Assembly: GCA_028821475.1 (NCBI GenBank)
Contig: JAPPGB010000054.1
Coordinates: forward strand, 34,536-98,535
From: Spirochaetaceae bacterium
GTDB lineage: Bacteria > Spirochaetota > Spirochaetia > SZUA-6 > Bin103
DNA length: 64,000 nt
Reading direction: 5' to 3'
The first letter of the stretch is position 1; every line of letters begins with the position of its first letter. Below, in pieces: positions 17,174-24,687 of the stretch. Made by a program: the position numbers and the translations under genes. The notes under the pieces were generated by a model. That model did not search any database. It saw only the letters and a list, made by a program, of their open reading frames with translations, and had not been told where the DNA came from.

Positions 17174-19075
17174 TCAGCGGCCCTTGTTGGAGTGATACAG
17201 GCCGAGGAGCCGGTAGCTGGCGGCGGCCGCCTGGACCTGCTCCATGGCGCGGTCGAACAAGGCGCGTTCGGCGGGCACGTCCAGGTCGACGTAGAACATG
17301 TACTCCCAGGGGCTGCCGGGAATGGGCCGCGACTCCAGCTTCTTCATGTTGAGGTTGTTGTCCGCGAGCACCTGCAGGACCTGGAACAGGCTGCCGGGCT
17401 CGTCGCGTGCCGAGAACACGATCGACGCGCGCGTGGGATCGGGAACCTCCGCCTGACCGGCGCGCGCCAGGGCCACGAACCGGGTGTAGTTCCGGATGTT
17501 GGTCTCCACGCCTTCGGCCAGGATCTCCATACCGTGCTCGCGCGCCGCGGCGGCGCCGGCAAGCGCCGCCTGCGTAACGTCGCCGCCCCGCGCCACCTCC
17601 GCCACCGCGCCCGCGGTGTCGTAGAACGGCACTTCCTCCCACTCCGGGAACCCGGCCAGGAACCGGGCGCACTGCGCCAGTCCCTGCGGATGAGACAGCA
17701 CGCGCCGGATGCGCGCGGTGGAGGAACCGGGCGGCGCGATCAGGCACCACCGGATGCGGATGGTGATCTCGCCGACGATGTGCACGTCGGGGTACTGCAT
17801 CAGCAGGTCATAGTTCTGGTGGATCGAGCCGGTCAGGGAGTTTTCCACCGGCAGCACGCCGAAGTCGACCGAGCCGTCGAGCACCATCCGGAACACGTCC
17901 TGGAACTCGCGGCCCGGTACCGGGCGCGGGTCGGAGAAGTACTGGTAGATCGCGTTCTCGCTGTGCGCGCCGCGCTCGCCCTGGAATGCCACGCTGACCG
18001 CGTCCGTCTCCGTGTCCGGCGCGGACACCGCGCGCTGCCGCGGCCGGTCGGTGCGCGGCAACCGCAGCACCTCCTTGCCGAGTACCGGCGCCAGCCGCTC
18101 GATGTCGCGCATCAGCTTTTCGAACTGGCCGGGGTAGAGCGACTGCGGGCCGTCGGAGCGCGCCGTGTCGGGATCCGGGTGCACTTCCACCAGGATGCCG
18201 TCGGCGCCGGCCGCCACGCCGGCGAGTGCCATCGGCTGCACCTGGTCGCGGCGCCCGGTGCCGTGGCTCGGATCGACCAGCATCGGCAGGTGGCTGAGCT
18301 TCTTGACCACCGGGATGGCGGACAGGTCGAGGGTGTTGCGGGTGTAGGTCTCGAACGTACGGATGCCGCGTTCGCACAGGATCACCGAGTCGGTGCCGTG
18401 CGCCATCAGGTACTCCGCCGACATCAGCAGGTCCTCGATGGTGGCGGCGAGACCGCGCTTCAGCAGCACCGGCTTGCCGAGTGCGCCGACCCGCTTGAGC
18501 AGTTCGAAGTTCTGCATGTTGCGCGCGCCGACCTGCAGCACGTCCACGCAATCGGCGAGCATGGGCAGGTACTCCGCCGCAACCACCTCGGAAAAGATCG
18601 GCATGCCGTAGCGCTCGCCCGCTTCCTTGAGCAACTCGACGCCGGGCTTGCCGAGGCCTTGGAACGAGTACGGCGAGGTGCGCGGCTTGAAGGCGCCGCC
18701 GCGCAGCGCAACGGCGCCCGACTCCCTGAGCTGTGCCGCGACCTCGAAGATCTGCTCGCGCGACTCCACCGCGCACGGGCCGGCGACCACGGCCAGGCGC
18801 CCGCCGCCGATCTTGATCGGACCGACGGCAATTTCGGTTTCGGTGCCCTTGAATTCGCGCGACGCCAGCTTGTAGGGCTGATTGAGGGGGATCACCTGCG
18901 CCACGCCCGGCAACCCTTCAATCCGGCGCTGGTCGAGTGGGTCGCCGCCAACCGCCCCGAGGATCGGCTCTCCGTCCTGAAGCAGCTCGCGGATTTGGTA
19001 CCGGTGCCCGGTGAGGAACTCGCGCACCGCCCGCTTGTGCTGCGCGCTGATGCCGCGATCGAGAACGACGACCAT
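17174..19075 (-). CDS. Fused DAHP synthase (class I-beta) and prephenate dehydratase with ACT domain
   Basis: 633 aa. Residues about 1-75 are the ferredoxin-like regulatory domain found before I-beta DAHP synthases ([17 protein letters not shown]). Residues about 80-335 are the DAHP synthase barrel, with [48 protein letters not shown] and [13 protein letters not shown]. From about residue 365 a prephenate dehydratase begins ([19 protein letters not shown]), with the catalytic NYTRF motif. It ends with an ACT domain containing EPGSLF and ESRP, the Phe-binding signature. One polypeptide would thus carry the first enzyme of the shikimate pathway and a terminal enzyme of the Phe branch. No chorismate mutase domain is visible. 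The start is the ATG at 19075. Confidence 0.93.
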   Translation of the reverse strand: MVVVLDRGISAQHKRAVREFLTGHRYQIRELLQDGEPILGAVGGDPLDQRRIEGLPGVAQVIPLNQPYKLASREFKGTETEIAVGPIKIGGGRLAVVAGPCAVESREQIFEVAAQLRESGAVALRGGAFKPRTSPYSFQGLGKPGVELLKEAGERYGMPIFSEVVAAEYLPMLADCVDVLQVGARNMQNFELLKRVGALGKPVLLKRGLAATIEDLLMSAEYLMAHGTDSVILCERGIRTFETYTRNTLDLSAIPVVKKLSHLPMLVDPSHGTGRRDQVQPMALAGVAAGADGILVEVHPDPDTARSDGPQSLYPGQFEKLMRDIERLAPVLGKEVLRLPRTDRPRQRAVSAPDTETDAVSVAFQGERGAHSENAIYQYFSDPRPVPGREFQDVFRMVLDGSVDFGVLPVENSLTGSIHQNYDLLMQYPDVHIVGEITIRIRWCLIAPPGSSTARIRRVLSHPQGLAQCARFLAGFPEWEEVPFYDTAGAVAEVARGGDVTQAALAGAAAAREHGMEILAEGVETNIRNYTRFVALARAGQAEVPDPTRASIVFSARDEPGSLFQVLQVLADNNLNMKKLESRPIPGSPWEYMFYVDLDVPAERALFDRAMEQVQAAAASYRLLGLYHSNKGR

Positions 19076-19117
19076 GGCAGACACTATGGAGACCGCTTTT
19101 CCCGTGTCAAGACGCCC

Positions 19118-19149
19118 GCCGGAGTGCCGGAGTGCCGGGGTGCCGGAGT
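19118..19149 (+). repeat. Four tandem 8-bp repeats
   Basis: GCCGGAGT occurs four times in tandem (the third copy is GCCGGGGT) in the 155-bp divergent gap between the fused aromatic gene and the HD gene. It is a microsatellite in a promoter-containing interval; a period of eight would alter spacing if it slips. Confidence 0.8.
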
Positions 19150-19230
19150 GCCCCTGCGCCGTGCAGGCGGTGGTGCGCGAAAGCGGCGCCGCCGATGCGT
19201 TCAGGCGCGGATCGCGGTACACTTGGTGGC

Positions 19231-19779
19231 GTGCGCAAGCTGATTGTTCAATATGTCAAGGATCTGACCGCGGGGCGGCTGGCGTCCGGTTTCGAGCACT
19301 CCTACCGGGTGTACCACCTGGCGCGCGAGATCGGCGAGGGAGAGCGGTACGACGACGACGTGCTGCACGCGGCGTGTTTTCTGCACAACGTCGAGATCCC
19401 CGCCCGGCGGCTGGCCGAGGCCGCCGAGAAGGCGGAGTTGATCTTGTCCGAGACCGGGTTCCCGCCGGACCGCACCCAGTTGGTGATTCAGGCGATTCGC
19501 CAGCACCGCCCAGGCAGCCGGCCCACCACCGTCGAAGGCAAGCTTCTGTACGATGCCAATCTGCTCGACACCACCGGCGCCATCGGGTTCGCGCGGCTCG
19601 CCATCGGCGCCTTCTTCTGGCACCACTACAAGACCATGCAGGAGGTGCTGGATCTGCTGCGCGAGCGGCTCGGCCACGCCGACAGCTTCCACTTCGAACG
19701 TGCGCGCCGGATGGCGGCGCCCAAGGTGGCGTTCATGCGCGAGGCGATTGCCCAACTGGAGGCGGAGTTGGACCTGTAG
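19231..19779 (+). CDS. HD-domain protein with altered HD dyad
   Basis: 182 aa, starting at a GTG (19231). It resembles the HD superfamily of small metal-dependent phosphohydrolases: the first His is in EHSYRVYHLA (H23), the helix before the dyad is VLHAACFLHN, and a later Asp is in LLYDANLLDTTGA. The key dyad reads His-Asn (H52-N53) instead of His-Asp, which should weaken or abolish metal binding in the canonical site. A basic segment (ERARRMAAPKV) and an acidic C-terminus follow. The substrate is unknown. It is divergent from the aromatic gene and convergent with radC. Confidence 0.75.
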   Translation: MRKLIVQYVKDLTAGRLASGFEHSYRVYHLAREIGEGERYDDDVLHAACFLHNVEIPARRLAEAAEKAELILSETGFPPDRTQLVIQAIRQHRPGSRPTTVEGKLLYDANLLDTTGAIGFARLAIGAFFWHHYKTMQEVLDLLRERLGHADSFHFERARRMAAPKVAFMREAIAQLEAELDL

Positions 19780-19800
19780 CGCGCGGCCGCCGGGTGCCGG

Positions 19801-20655
19801 TCAATTCGGCAGGTCCGGGTCGAAGCCGAGGCCGCGGCGTTTCATGCTCACGAAGCCGGCGGCGGCGATCACCACGTGGTCGTGCAGGCAAATGTCCATC
19901 GTTTCGGCACTGCGCGCCAGTCGGCGGGTGACGCGGATGTCATCGGCGCTGGGACAGGGATCGCCGGAGGGATGGTTGTGTGCCACGACGATGTTGGGGC
20001 AATTGTCCTTGATCGCCGGCCGGAGCACTTCGGCAATCCGCACCGACGCCGAATTGACCGTGCCTTGGTACACCTCGTGCACGCGCAGCAGCTCCTGCTT
20101 GGTGTTGAGCAGCAGTACGTACAGTTTCTCCTGCGCCAGCGGCGCGAGATCGGCGCGCAGCAGAAGGTCGACATCTTCGGGCGTGCTGATCAGCGGCCGG
20201 TCCGCGGGTCCGAGCGAGGCTGAGCGCCGCCCCAGCTCCAGCGCGGCCAGAATCTGGCACGCCTTGGTCTCGCTGATCCCGCGCAGCGAGCACAGCTCCG
20301 CCACCGAAGCGTGCGCCAGGCCGCGCAGGCCGCCAAAATCGGCGAGCAACCGTGCCGACAGCTGCAGCACGTTGGCGCCCGCCGATCCGGAACGCAGCAG
20401 GACCGCGATCAACTCGGCGTTGGACAGAATTCGCGCACCGGCCGCCAGCAGCCGTTCACGCGGGCGTTCGGCAGGCGGCAGGTCGCGCACGTCCGCGTGG
20501 TAGTTGACCTCCCGGTAACGGATCGACTCGCCCGGTTCTGTTTCGCGGCGCACCGGTACGGCGCCGGGCAAGGATGGCGGCGCCTGCGGTGCGATGACTG
20601 GTGCGGGGTGCGGCACGCGAATGCGTGGCAGGCCATTGCTGGTTGAGGTATCCAT
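19801..20655 (-). CDS. radC: RadC-family JAB/MPN-domain protein
   Basis: 284 aa. The N-terminal helix-hairpin-helix region is RLLAAGARILSNAELIAVLLRSG and the stretch after it. The C-terminal JAMM metalloprotease-like domain contains the EV-glutamate region (VHEVYQGTVNSASV) and the metal motif AHNHPSGDPCPSADD. Members are called RadC, although a role in DNA repair is not established and the domain is often carried by mobile or accessory DNA. I chose the ATG at 20655, which leaves about 60 disordered residues rich in Pro before the conserved region. Upstream in-frame sequence is low-complexity. Confidence 0.9.
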   Translation of the reverse strand: MDTSTSNGLPRIRVPHPAPVIAPQAPPSLPGAVPVRRETEPGESIRYREVNYHADVRDLPPAERPRERLLAAGARILSNAELIAVLLRSGSAGANVLQLSARLLADFGGLRGLAHASVAELCSLRGISETKACQILAALELGRRSASLGPADRPLISTPEDVDLLLRADLAPLAQEKLYVLLLNTKQELLRVHEVYQGTVNSASVRIAEVLRPAIKDNCPNIVVAHNHPSGDPCPSADDIRVTRRLARSAETMDICLHDHVVIAAAGFVSMKRRGLGFDPDLPN

Positions 20656-20841
20656 GTCACTGACAATGGCGCGCCGTGGCCTGGCGCTTTTGCGCGCCGC
20701 GTCCGGCGCGCGCGGCGTTCGTGGGCGCTTGACATCGACTGGCACCCTCTTGCCACTATCGGGCCACCCCGCCCGGCTGCACCGGGGCGGCCATGCCGCC
20801 TTTCGGTTGCCGCCACGCCGGCAAGGAGACCAAGCGCCGCT

Positions 20842-21897
20842 ATGGAAGCATGGCTGACCGGACTGGCTCAGCAACTACCGCTCCCCGCCCTGTTTGCGAT
20901 CATCGCGGGATCGATCCTGGTGCTGGTCAAGGGCGCGGACCTGCTGGTCGACCAGGCGGTGGCGCTGTCGCTGCGCTGGGGGGTACCCACCATGCTGATC
21001 GGCGCCACCATCGTCAGCATCGGCACCACCCTGCCGGAGGCTTCGGTCAGCGTGTTCGCGGCGCTGCAGGGCGCCCCCGGCCTGGCGCTCGGCAACGCGG
21101 TCGGCTCCATTATCGCCGACACCGGGCTGATCCTCGGTCTGGCCATCCTGATCGGGCGGGTGCCGGTCGAACGGCGGCTGGTGAGCCGGCAGAGCTGGAT
21201 CCAGGTGGCGAGCGCGCTGTTGCTGGTGGCGGCGTGCGTACCCTACCTTGCGTTGCGCGCCACCTTCAGCGCCGGCGGACGGCTGCCGCAACTGGTCGGG
21301 GTCGCCTTCCTGGTGCTGCTTGCGCTCTACCTGTGGCGCTCCATCGCCTGGTCGAAGGACGCACCGGCGCCCGGCGCGGAGGAGGCCGAGGCGCATGCCG
21401 GCGGCGCCAACGAGAACACGCTGCCGGCGCTGCTGAAGCTGGCGGCGGGCCTGGCGATGGTGGTGGTCGGGTCGCGCCTGCTGATTCCGGCCGTGGAGGA
21501 GACCGCGCTGCGCCTGCACATACCGGACGCCATCATCGCCGCCACGCTGGTCGCGTTCGGCACCTCGCTGCCGGAGCTGGTCACCTCGGTCACGGCGGTG
21601 CGCAAGGGGCACGGCGCCCTGGCGATCGGCAACGTGCTCGGCGCCGACGTGCTGAACGTGCTGTTCGTGAGCGGCGCCGCCGCTGCCGCCACCCGCGGCG
21701 GGCTGGAGGTGCCGCCGCAGTTCTTCTTCCTGTTCTTCCCGTCGATGCTGTTCGTGGTGCTGGTGCTGCGCGTCGGGGTGAGCCGCGCCGAGGGCGAGTT
21801 CAGCAAGGGCTTCGGGGTCGTGCTGCTGGCCGCCTACCTGATCACCGTAGTGCTCGGCTACGTGGTCCCCGGCGCCCCCCGCGACCCACACGGCTGA
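20842..21897 (+). CDS. CaCA-family sodium/calcium exchanger
   Basis: 351 aa, about ten predicted membrane helices. The two inverted alpha-repeats are clear: GATIVSIGTTLPEASVSVFA with GNAVGSIIADT at about residues 51-95, and ATLVAFGTSLPELVTSVTA with GNVLGADVLNV at about 233-280. They contain the ion-coordinating Glu-Ser/Thr pairs. A hydrophilic, acidic loop (about residues 173-190) separates the halves. It probably exports Ca2+ (or takes up Na+) across the inner membrane, like YrbG. The ATG at 20842 follows a good GGAGAC site. It is a single gene. Confidence 0.93.
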   Translation: MEAWLTGLAQQLPLPALFAIIAGSILVLVKGADLLVDQAVALSLRWGVPTMLIGATIVSIGTTLPEASVSVFAALQGAPGLALGNAVGSIIADTGLILGLAILIGRVPVERRLVSRQSWIQVASALLLVAACVPYLALRATFSAGGRLPQLVGVAFLVLLALYLWRSIAWSKDAPAPGAEEAEAHAGGANENTLPALLKLAAGLAMVVVGSRLLIPAVEETALRLHIPDAIIAATLVAFGTSLPELVTSVTAVRKGHGALAIGNVLGADVLNVLFVSGAAAAATRGGLEVPPQFFFLFFPSMLFVVLVLRVGVSRAEGEFSKGFGVVLLAAYLITVVLGYVVPGAPRDPHG

Positions 21898-22025
21898 TCA
21901 CCGCCGCAGGTGTTGCGGGAGATCTGGCGACCCATCAGAACATTCGTCGGTGGGGTACTTGCATGCCGGCGACACATATAGTAGACTTCGACCAGTTACC
22001 CGCCGGCAGCGTGCTGTCGGCTCAG

Positions 22026-22047
22026 GGGTCGCTCTTCGGAGCGACCC
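22026..22047 (+). promoter_or_regulatory. Hairpin with UUCG tetraloop upstream of the NYN gene
   Basis: A perfect 9-bp stem (GGGTCGCTC / GAGCGACCC) closes a TTCG loop, which is exceptionally stable as RNA. It ends 21 bp before the presumed TTG start of the NYN gene and 150 bp after the exchanger stop. No T-run follows, so it is not a standard terminator. A 5'-leader or mRNA-stability structure is possible. Confidence 0.6.
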
Positions 22048-22068
22048 TTGCTATTTCGGGGAGTAGCC

Positions 22069-22857
22069 TTGCAAGTCAGAGTCTACGTCTACGTCTACGT
22101 CTACGTCTACGGCTTCAATCTGTACTACGGCGCCGTCAAGCGTACGCCGTACAAGTGGCTTGATCTTGTCGGGTTGGCCCGTCAGTTGGTACCTGCGGGT
22201 TTTGTCGTGGACAAGCTGAAGTACTTCACGGCGCGCGTCTCTGGAGTATCGAACAAGAGAGCGCCGGCCCGTCAACAAGCTTTCTTGAGCGCACTTCAGA
22301 CGTTACCAGAGGTAGAGATACACATGGGTAGCTTTCTGGCCAAAACGATTTGGCGTCCGCTCACTAACCTGCCGGTCGCCGGCAGAGCAATCCACGCACC
22401 GACGGTTGCTACCTTGCCCGCCGGGGACCACAGAGTCGTAGGTCGGCCTCGTCCACAGACGTTGCCGGTGAAGAGCTATCGGCAATCGAGTACGGGAAAG
22501 AAGAAACGTCGGATCACGCCGCCGCTTCCTGATGCAGTGATCGCCGAAGTCCACTCGATGGAAGAAAAGGGCTCTGACGTTAACCTGGCGGTACATCTGT
22601 TGAACGACGCTTGGAAGGGACTGTTCGACTACGCGGTAGTGATGTCGAACGACACCGACTTGGTTGAGCCAATTCGCATGGTTACGGTGGAACAACGCAA
22701 ACCAGTCATGGTGGTGTGCCCGGGACGTTGGCCCATGGCGCCAAAGCTGAGGAACGTCGCCAGTCATGTCCGTCACATCCGCGCAACAATGTTGAAGGCG
22801 GCACAGCTTCCCGCTCTCATTCCGGGAACCACCATCTCGAAGCCTCAAGGGTGGTAG
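22069..22857 (+). CDS. NYN-domain (PIN-like) protein with repeat expansion at the active site
   Basis: 262 aa from a TTG at 22069, which is preceded by CGGGGAG. The NYN/LabA-like nuclease fold is supported by GFNLYYGAVK near the N-terminus, EEKGSDVNLAVHLLNDA (about residues 164-180) and VVMSNDTDLVEPIRMV (about 190-205), which carry the later acidic residues. The first catalytic acid normally sits in (Y/V)-D-G-F-N. Here the residue is Tyr14, because five copies of the hexamer GTCTAC encode (VY)5 up to the GFN. The gene is less G+C-rich than its neighbours and stands alone, which suggests acquisition. With Asp lost it may be inactive, or a phase variant. An RNA target is typical of the family but unproven. 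Confidence 0.8.
   Translation: MQVRVYVYVYVYVYGFNLYYGAVKRTPYKWLDLVGLARQLVPAGFVVDKLKYFTARVSGVSNKRAPARQQAFLSALQTLPEVEIHMGSFLAKTIWRPLTNLPVAGRAIHAPTVATLPAGDHRVVGRPRPQTLPVKSYRQSSTGKKKRRITPPLPDAVIAEVHSMEEKGSDVNLAVHLLNDAWKGLFDYAVVMSNDTDLVEPIRMVTVEQRKPVMVVCPGRWPMAPKLRNVASHVRHIRATMLKAAQLPALIPGTTISKPQGW
22081..22110 (+). repeat. Five tandem GTCTAC hexamers within the NYN gene
   Basis: Thirty bases are exactly five copies of GTCTAC, coding Val-Tyr repeats directly before the Gly-Phe-Asn of the NYN motif. Slippage would add or remove Val-Tyr pairs without a frameshift. Confidence 0.97.
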
Positions 22858-23041
22858 AGCGTCGATATCGCAGAGTCGCAGCATCAGAACGACGTGCAGG
22901 TGGTACCTCGGTTGGTTGAGAGTTCCGTATAGCGCCGGTTGATTCTCCGCTCGCGCACGTCGACGTAAGCGATGGGTGGTTGTGGTAGCACTCGACAACC
23001 GCTGCGCCGCTGACGTAACTTGAACCTACCGAGCCACAGTC

Positions 23042-24577
23042 ATGAACGCCGTAGAACAGTTACATCCGCTGGAAATCCGTACCCTGCGCGCGGTCGCCGG
23101 GGATGCGCCGTTCACGGGTGCCGACGTGATAGCGGCGGCCGGGATGATTCTGGGACAGTGCAACCAAGCCTTCAGTTGGCTGCTGGACAAGGGGCTGATC
23201 GCGGAGCGCGAGCGGGTCCGGGAGGTGCGCTACGAGCTGACCGAACTGGGCGAGCAGTACCGCCGCGACGGGTTGCCGGAGGAGCGCATGGTGGCCCTGC
23301 TGCGCGACACCGGGCCGTTGCCGATGCCGGAGATTGCCGCCCGGCTGGGGCTGCAGCAGCGCGATGTCGGATCGGCCTACGGCGCCCTGGCGCGGGAAGG
23401 CGTGCTGGCTATGGACGGTGGCCGGCAGGTGAGCGCGGCCGGCGGCGACAGCGCGCGTGTGGCCACCGTACGCGGGCTTCTGGAGCGGCTGGGCGGCGGC
23501 GTGGCGGCCGACGCGCTGAGCGAAGCGGAGCGCGCGCAGGCGGCGGCACTGAGCCGCAAGCGGGGGGCGGCGCGCGGCGTGTTTCGCGCCACCGAGACCG
23601 AGACGGTGAGCTATGTGCTGACCGCGGCTGGAGAAGAGATGCGGCGCGCGGCGGCGGAAGCCGGCCTCAGCGGCGTGGAGGTGGGGGCGCTGACGCAGGA
23701 CATGCTGGCCGACGGCTCGTGGCGCGAGGTGCAGTTCCGCCGCTACAATGTCAACTCGCCGCCGGGCCGGGTGCTGCTCGGGCGGCGCAACCCGTACACC
23801 GCCTACCTTGACCGGGTGCGCGACCAGCTCACCGCGCTCGGCTTCGAGGAGTTCGACGGGCCGCTGGTGGAGACCAACTTCTGGTGCTGCGACGCGCTGT
23901 TCATGCCGCAGTTCCACGCCGCCCGCGACGAGCACGACGTGTACTTCATCAAGGAGCCGCGCCACGCCAGCGGCCTGCCGGAGCCCTACCTGCAGCGGGT
24001 CGCGGCCACCCACGCCGACGGCTGGCAGACCGGCAGCCGCGGCTGGGGCTACCGGTTCGACCCCGACTTCGCGCGCCGCACCATCCTGCGCAGCCACGGC
24101 ACCGTGGTGTCCGCCAAGACCCTTACCCGCGCCAAGGTGCCGGGCAAGTACTTCGGCATCATGCGCTGCTTCCGGCCCGACGACGTGGACGCCTCGCACC
24201 TGGCCGACTTCTACCAGACCGAGGGTATCGTCCTCGGCGAGCAGGTCAACCTGAAAACCCTGCTCGGGTTGCTCAAGCTGTTCGCCGAGGAGGTGGCCGG
24301 CGCGGCCAGCGCCGACGTGCGCTACGAGCCCGCCTACTTTCCGTTCACGGAGCCGTCGGTGGAGGTGTTCATCCGCCACCCCACGGTGGGCTGGATCGAA
24401 CTCGGCGGGTCGGGAATTTTTCGCCCCGAGGTGACCCGCCCGCTCGGAGTAGACGTGCCGGTGCTGGCGTGGGGCCTGGGCATCGACCGCATGGCGATGA
24501 TGTCGCTGGGCATCGATGACATCCGCGACCTGTTCTCGCCCGACCTGGACCAGGTGCGTCGGCGCGTGGCGCACTGA
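23042..24577 (+). CDS. pheS: Phenylalanyl-tRNA synthetase alpha subunit, archaeal/eukaryotic type
   Basis: 511 aa. Residues about 1-170 contain winged-helix-like repeats (IRTLRAVAGDAPFTGADV, LLDKGLIAERERVREV), as in archaeal PheS, instead of the bacterial coiled-coil arm. The class II catalytic domain starts near residue 235, with NPYTAYLDRVRDQLTALGFEE, then motif 2 GKYFGIMRCFRPDDVDASHL, EPSVEVFIRHP, and motif 3 LAWGLGIDRMAM. The ATG at 23042 is the start. pheT follows after 96 bp that hold a duplicated copy of its own beginning. Archaeal-type PheRS is a known oddity of spirochaetes among bacteria and is the best phylogenetic hint here. Confidence 0.95.
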   Translation: MNAVEQLHPLEIRTLRAVAGDAPFTGADVIAAAGMILGQCNQAFSWLLDKGLIAERERVREVRYELTELGEQYRRDGLPEERMVALLRDTGPLPMPEIAARLGLQQRDVGSAYGALAREGVLAMDGGRQVSAAGGDSARVATVRGLLERLGGGVAADALSEAERAQAAALSRKRGAARGVFRATETETVSYVLTAAGEEMRRAAAEAGLSGVEVGALTQDMLADGSWREVQFRRYNVNSPPGRVLLGRRNPYTAYLDRVRDQLTALGFEEFDGPLVETNFWCCDALFMPQFHAARDEHDVYFIKEPRHASGLPEPYLQRVAATHADGWQTGSRGWGYRFDPDFARRTILRSHGTVVSAKTLTRAKVPGKYFGIMRCFRPDDVDASHLADFYQTEGIVLGEQVNLKTLLGLLKLFAEEVAGAASADVRYEPAYFPFTEPSVEVFIRHPTVGWIELGGSGIFRPEVTRPLGVDVPVLAWGLGIDRMAMMSLGIDDIRDLFSPDLDQVRRRVAH

Positions 24578-24588
24578 GCGGGAGAACC

Positions 24589-24687
24589 ATGCCGACCGTT
24601 GACGGACGAGACGAGTTGCTCGCCGGGCTGTTGGGCGCCGCGGTGCCGGGTGGCACGCAGAGCGAGAGGATCGATGCCGACTATTGA
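24589..24687 (+). pseudogene. Duplicated 5' end of pheT
   Basis: The first 61 bases of this stretch (24589-24649) closely resemble the first 61 of pheT (24674-24734), with eight differences by eye. The copy begins at an ATG, reads MPTVDGRDELLAGLLGAAVP, then leaves the homology and stops at 24687 after 32 codons. It overlaps the true pheT start in another frame. It has a GGGAGAACC in front, so it could be translated. It encodes no Phe, so it is not a classical attenuator leader. The offset between copies is 85 bp, so the copy is not in frame with pheT. Confidence 0.8.

Noticed and set aside
16814..19243. An 809-codon open frame on the plus strand opposite the fused DAHP synthase/prephenate dehydratase
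   Set aside because: Its translation is His/Arg/Val-rich without any motif, and it mirrors a gene with clear domains. Long antisense frames are expected at this G+C content.
22026..22047. UUCG hairpin considered as a rho-independent terminator
   Set aside because: No T-run follows on either strand, so I list it only as a structure.
22081..22110. GTCTAC repeats considered as a CRISPR or operator array
   Set aside because: Perfect uninterrupted 6-bp units without spacers, in frame within a coding sequence; a microsatellite.
24589..24687. Short ORF before pheT considered as a Phe attenuator leader peptide
   Set aside because: It contains no Phe codons and no terminator hairpin follows. Its sequence is a copy of the pheT start.
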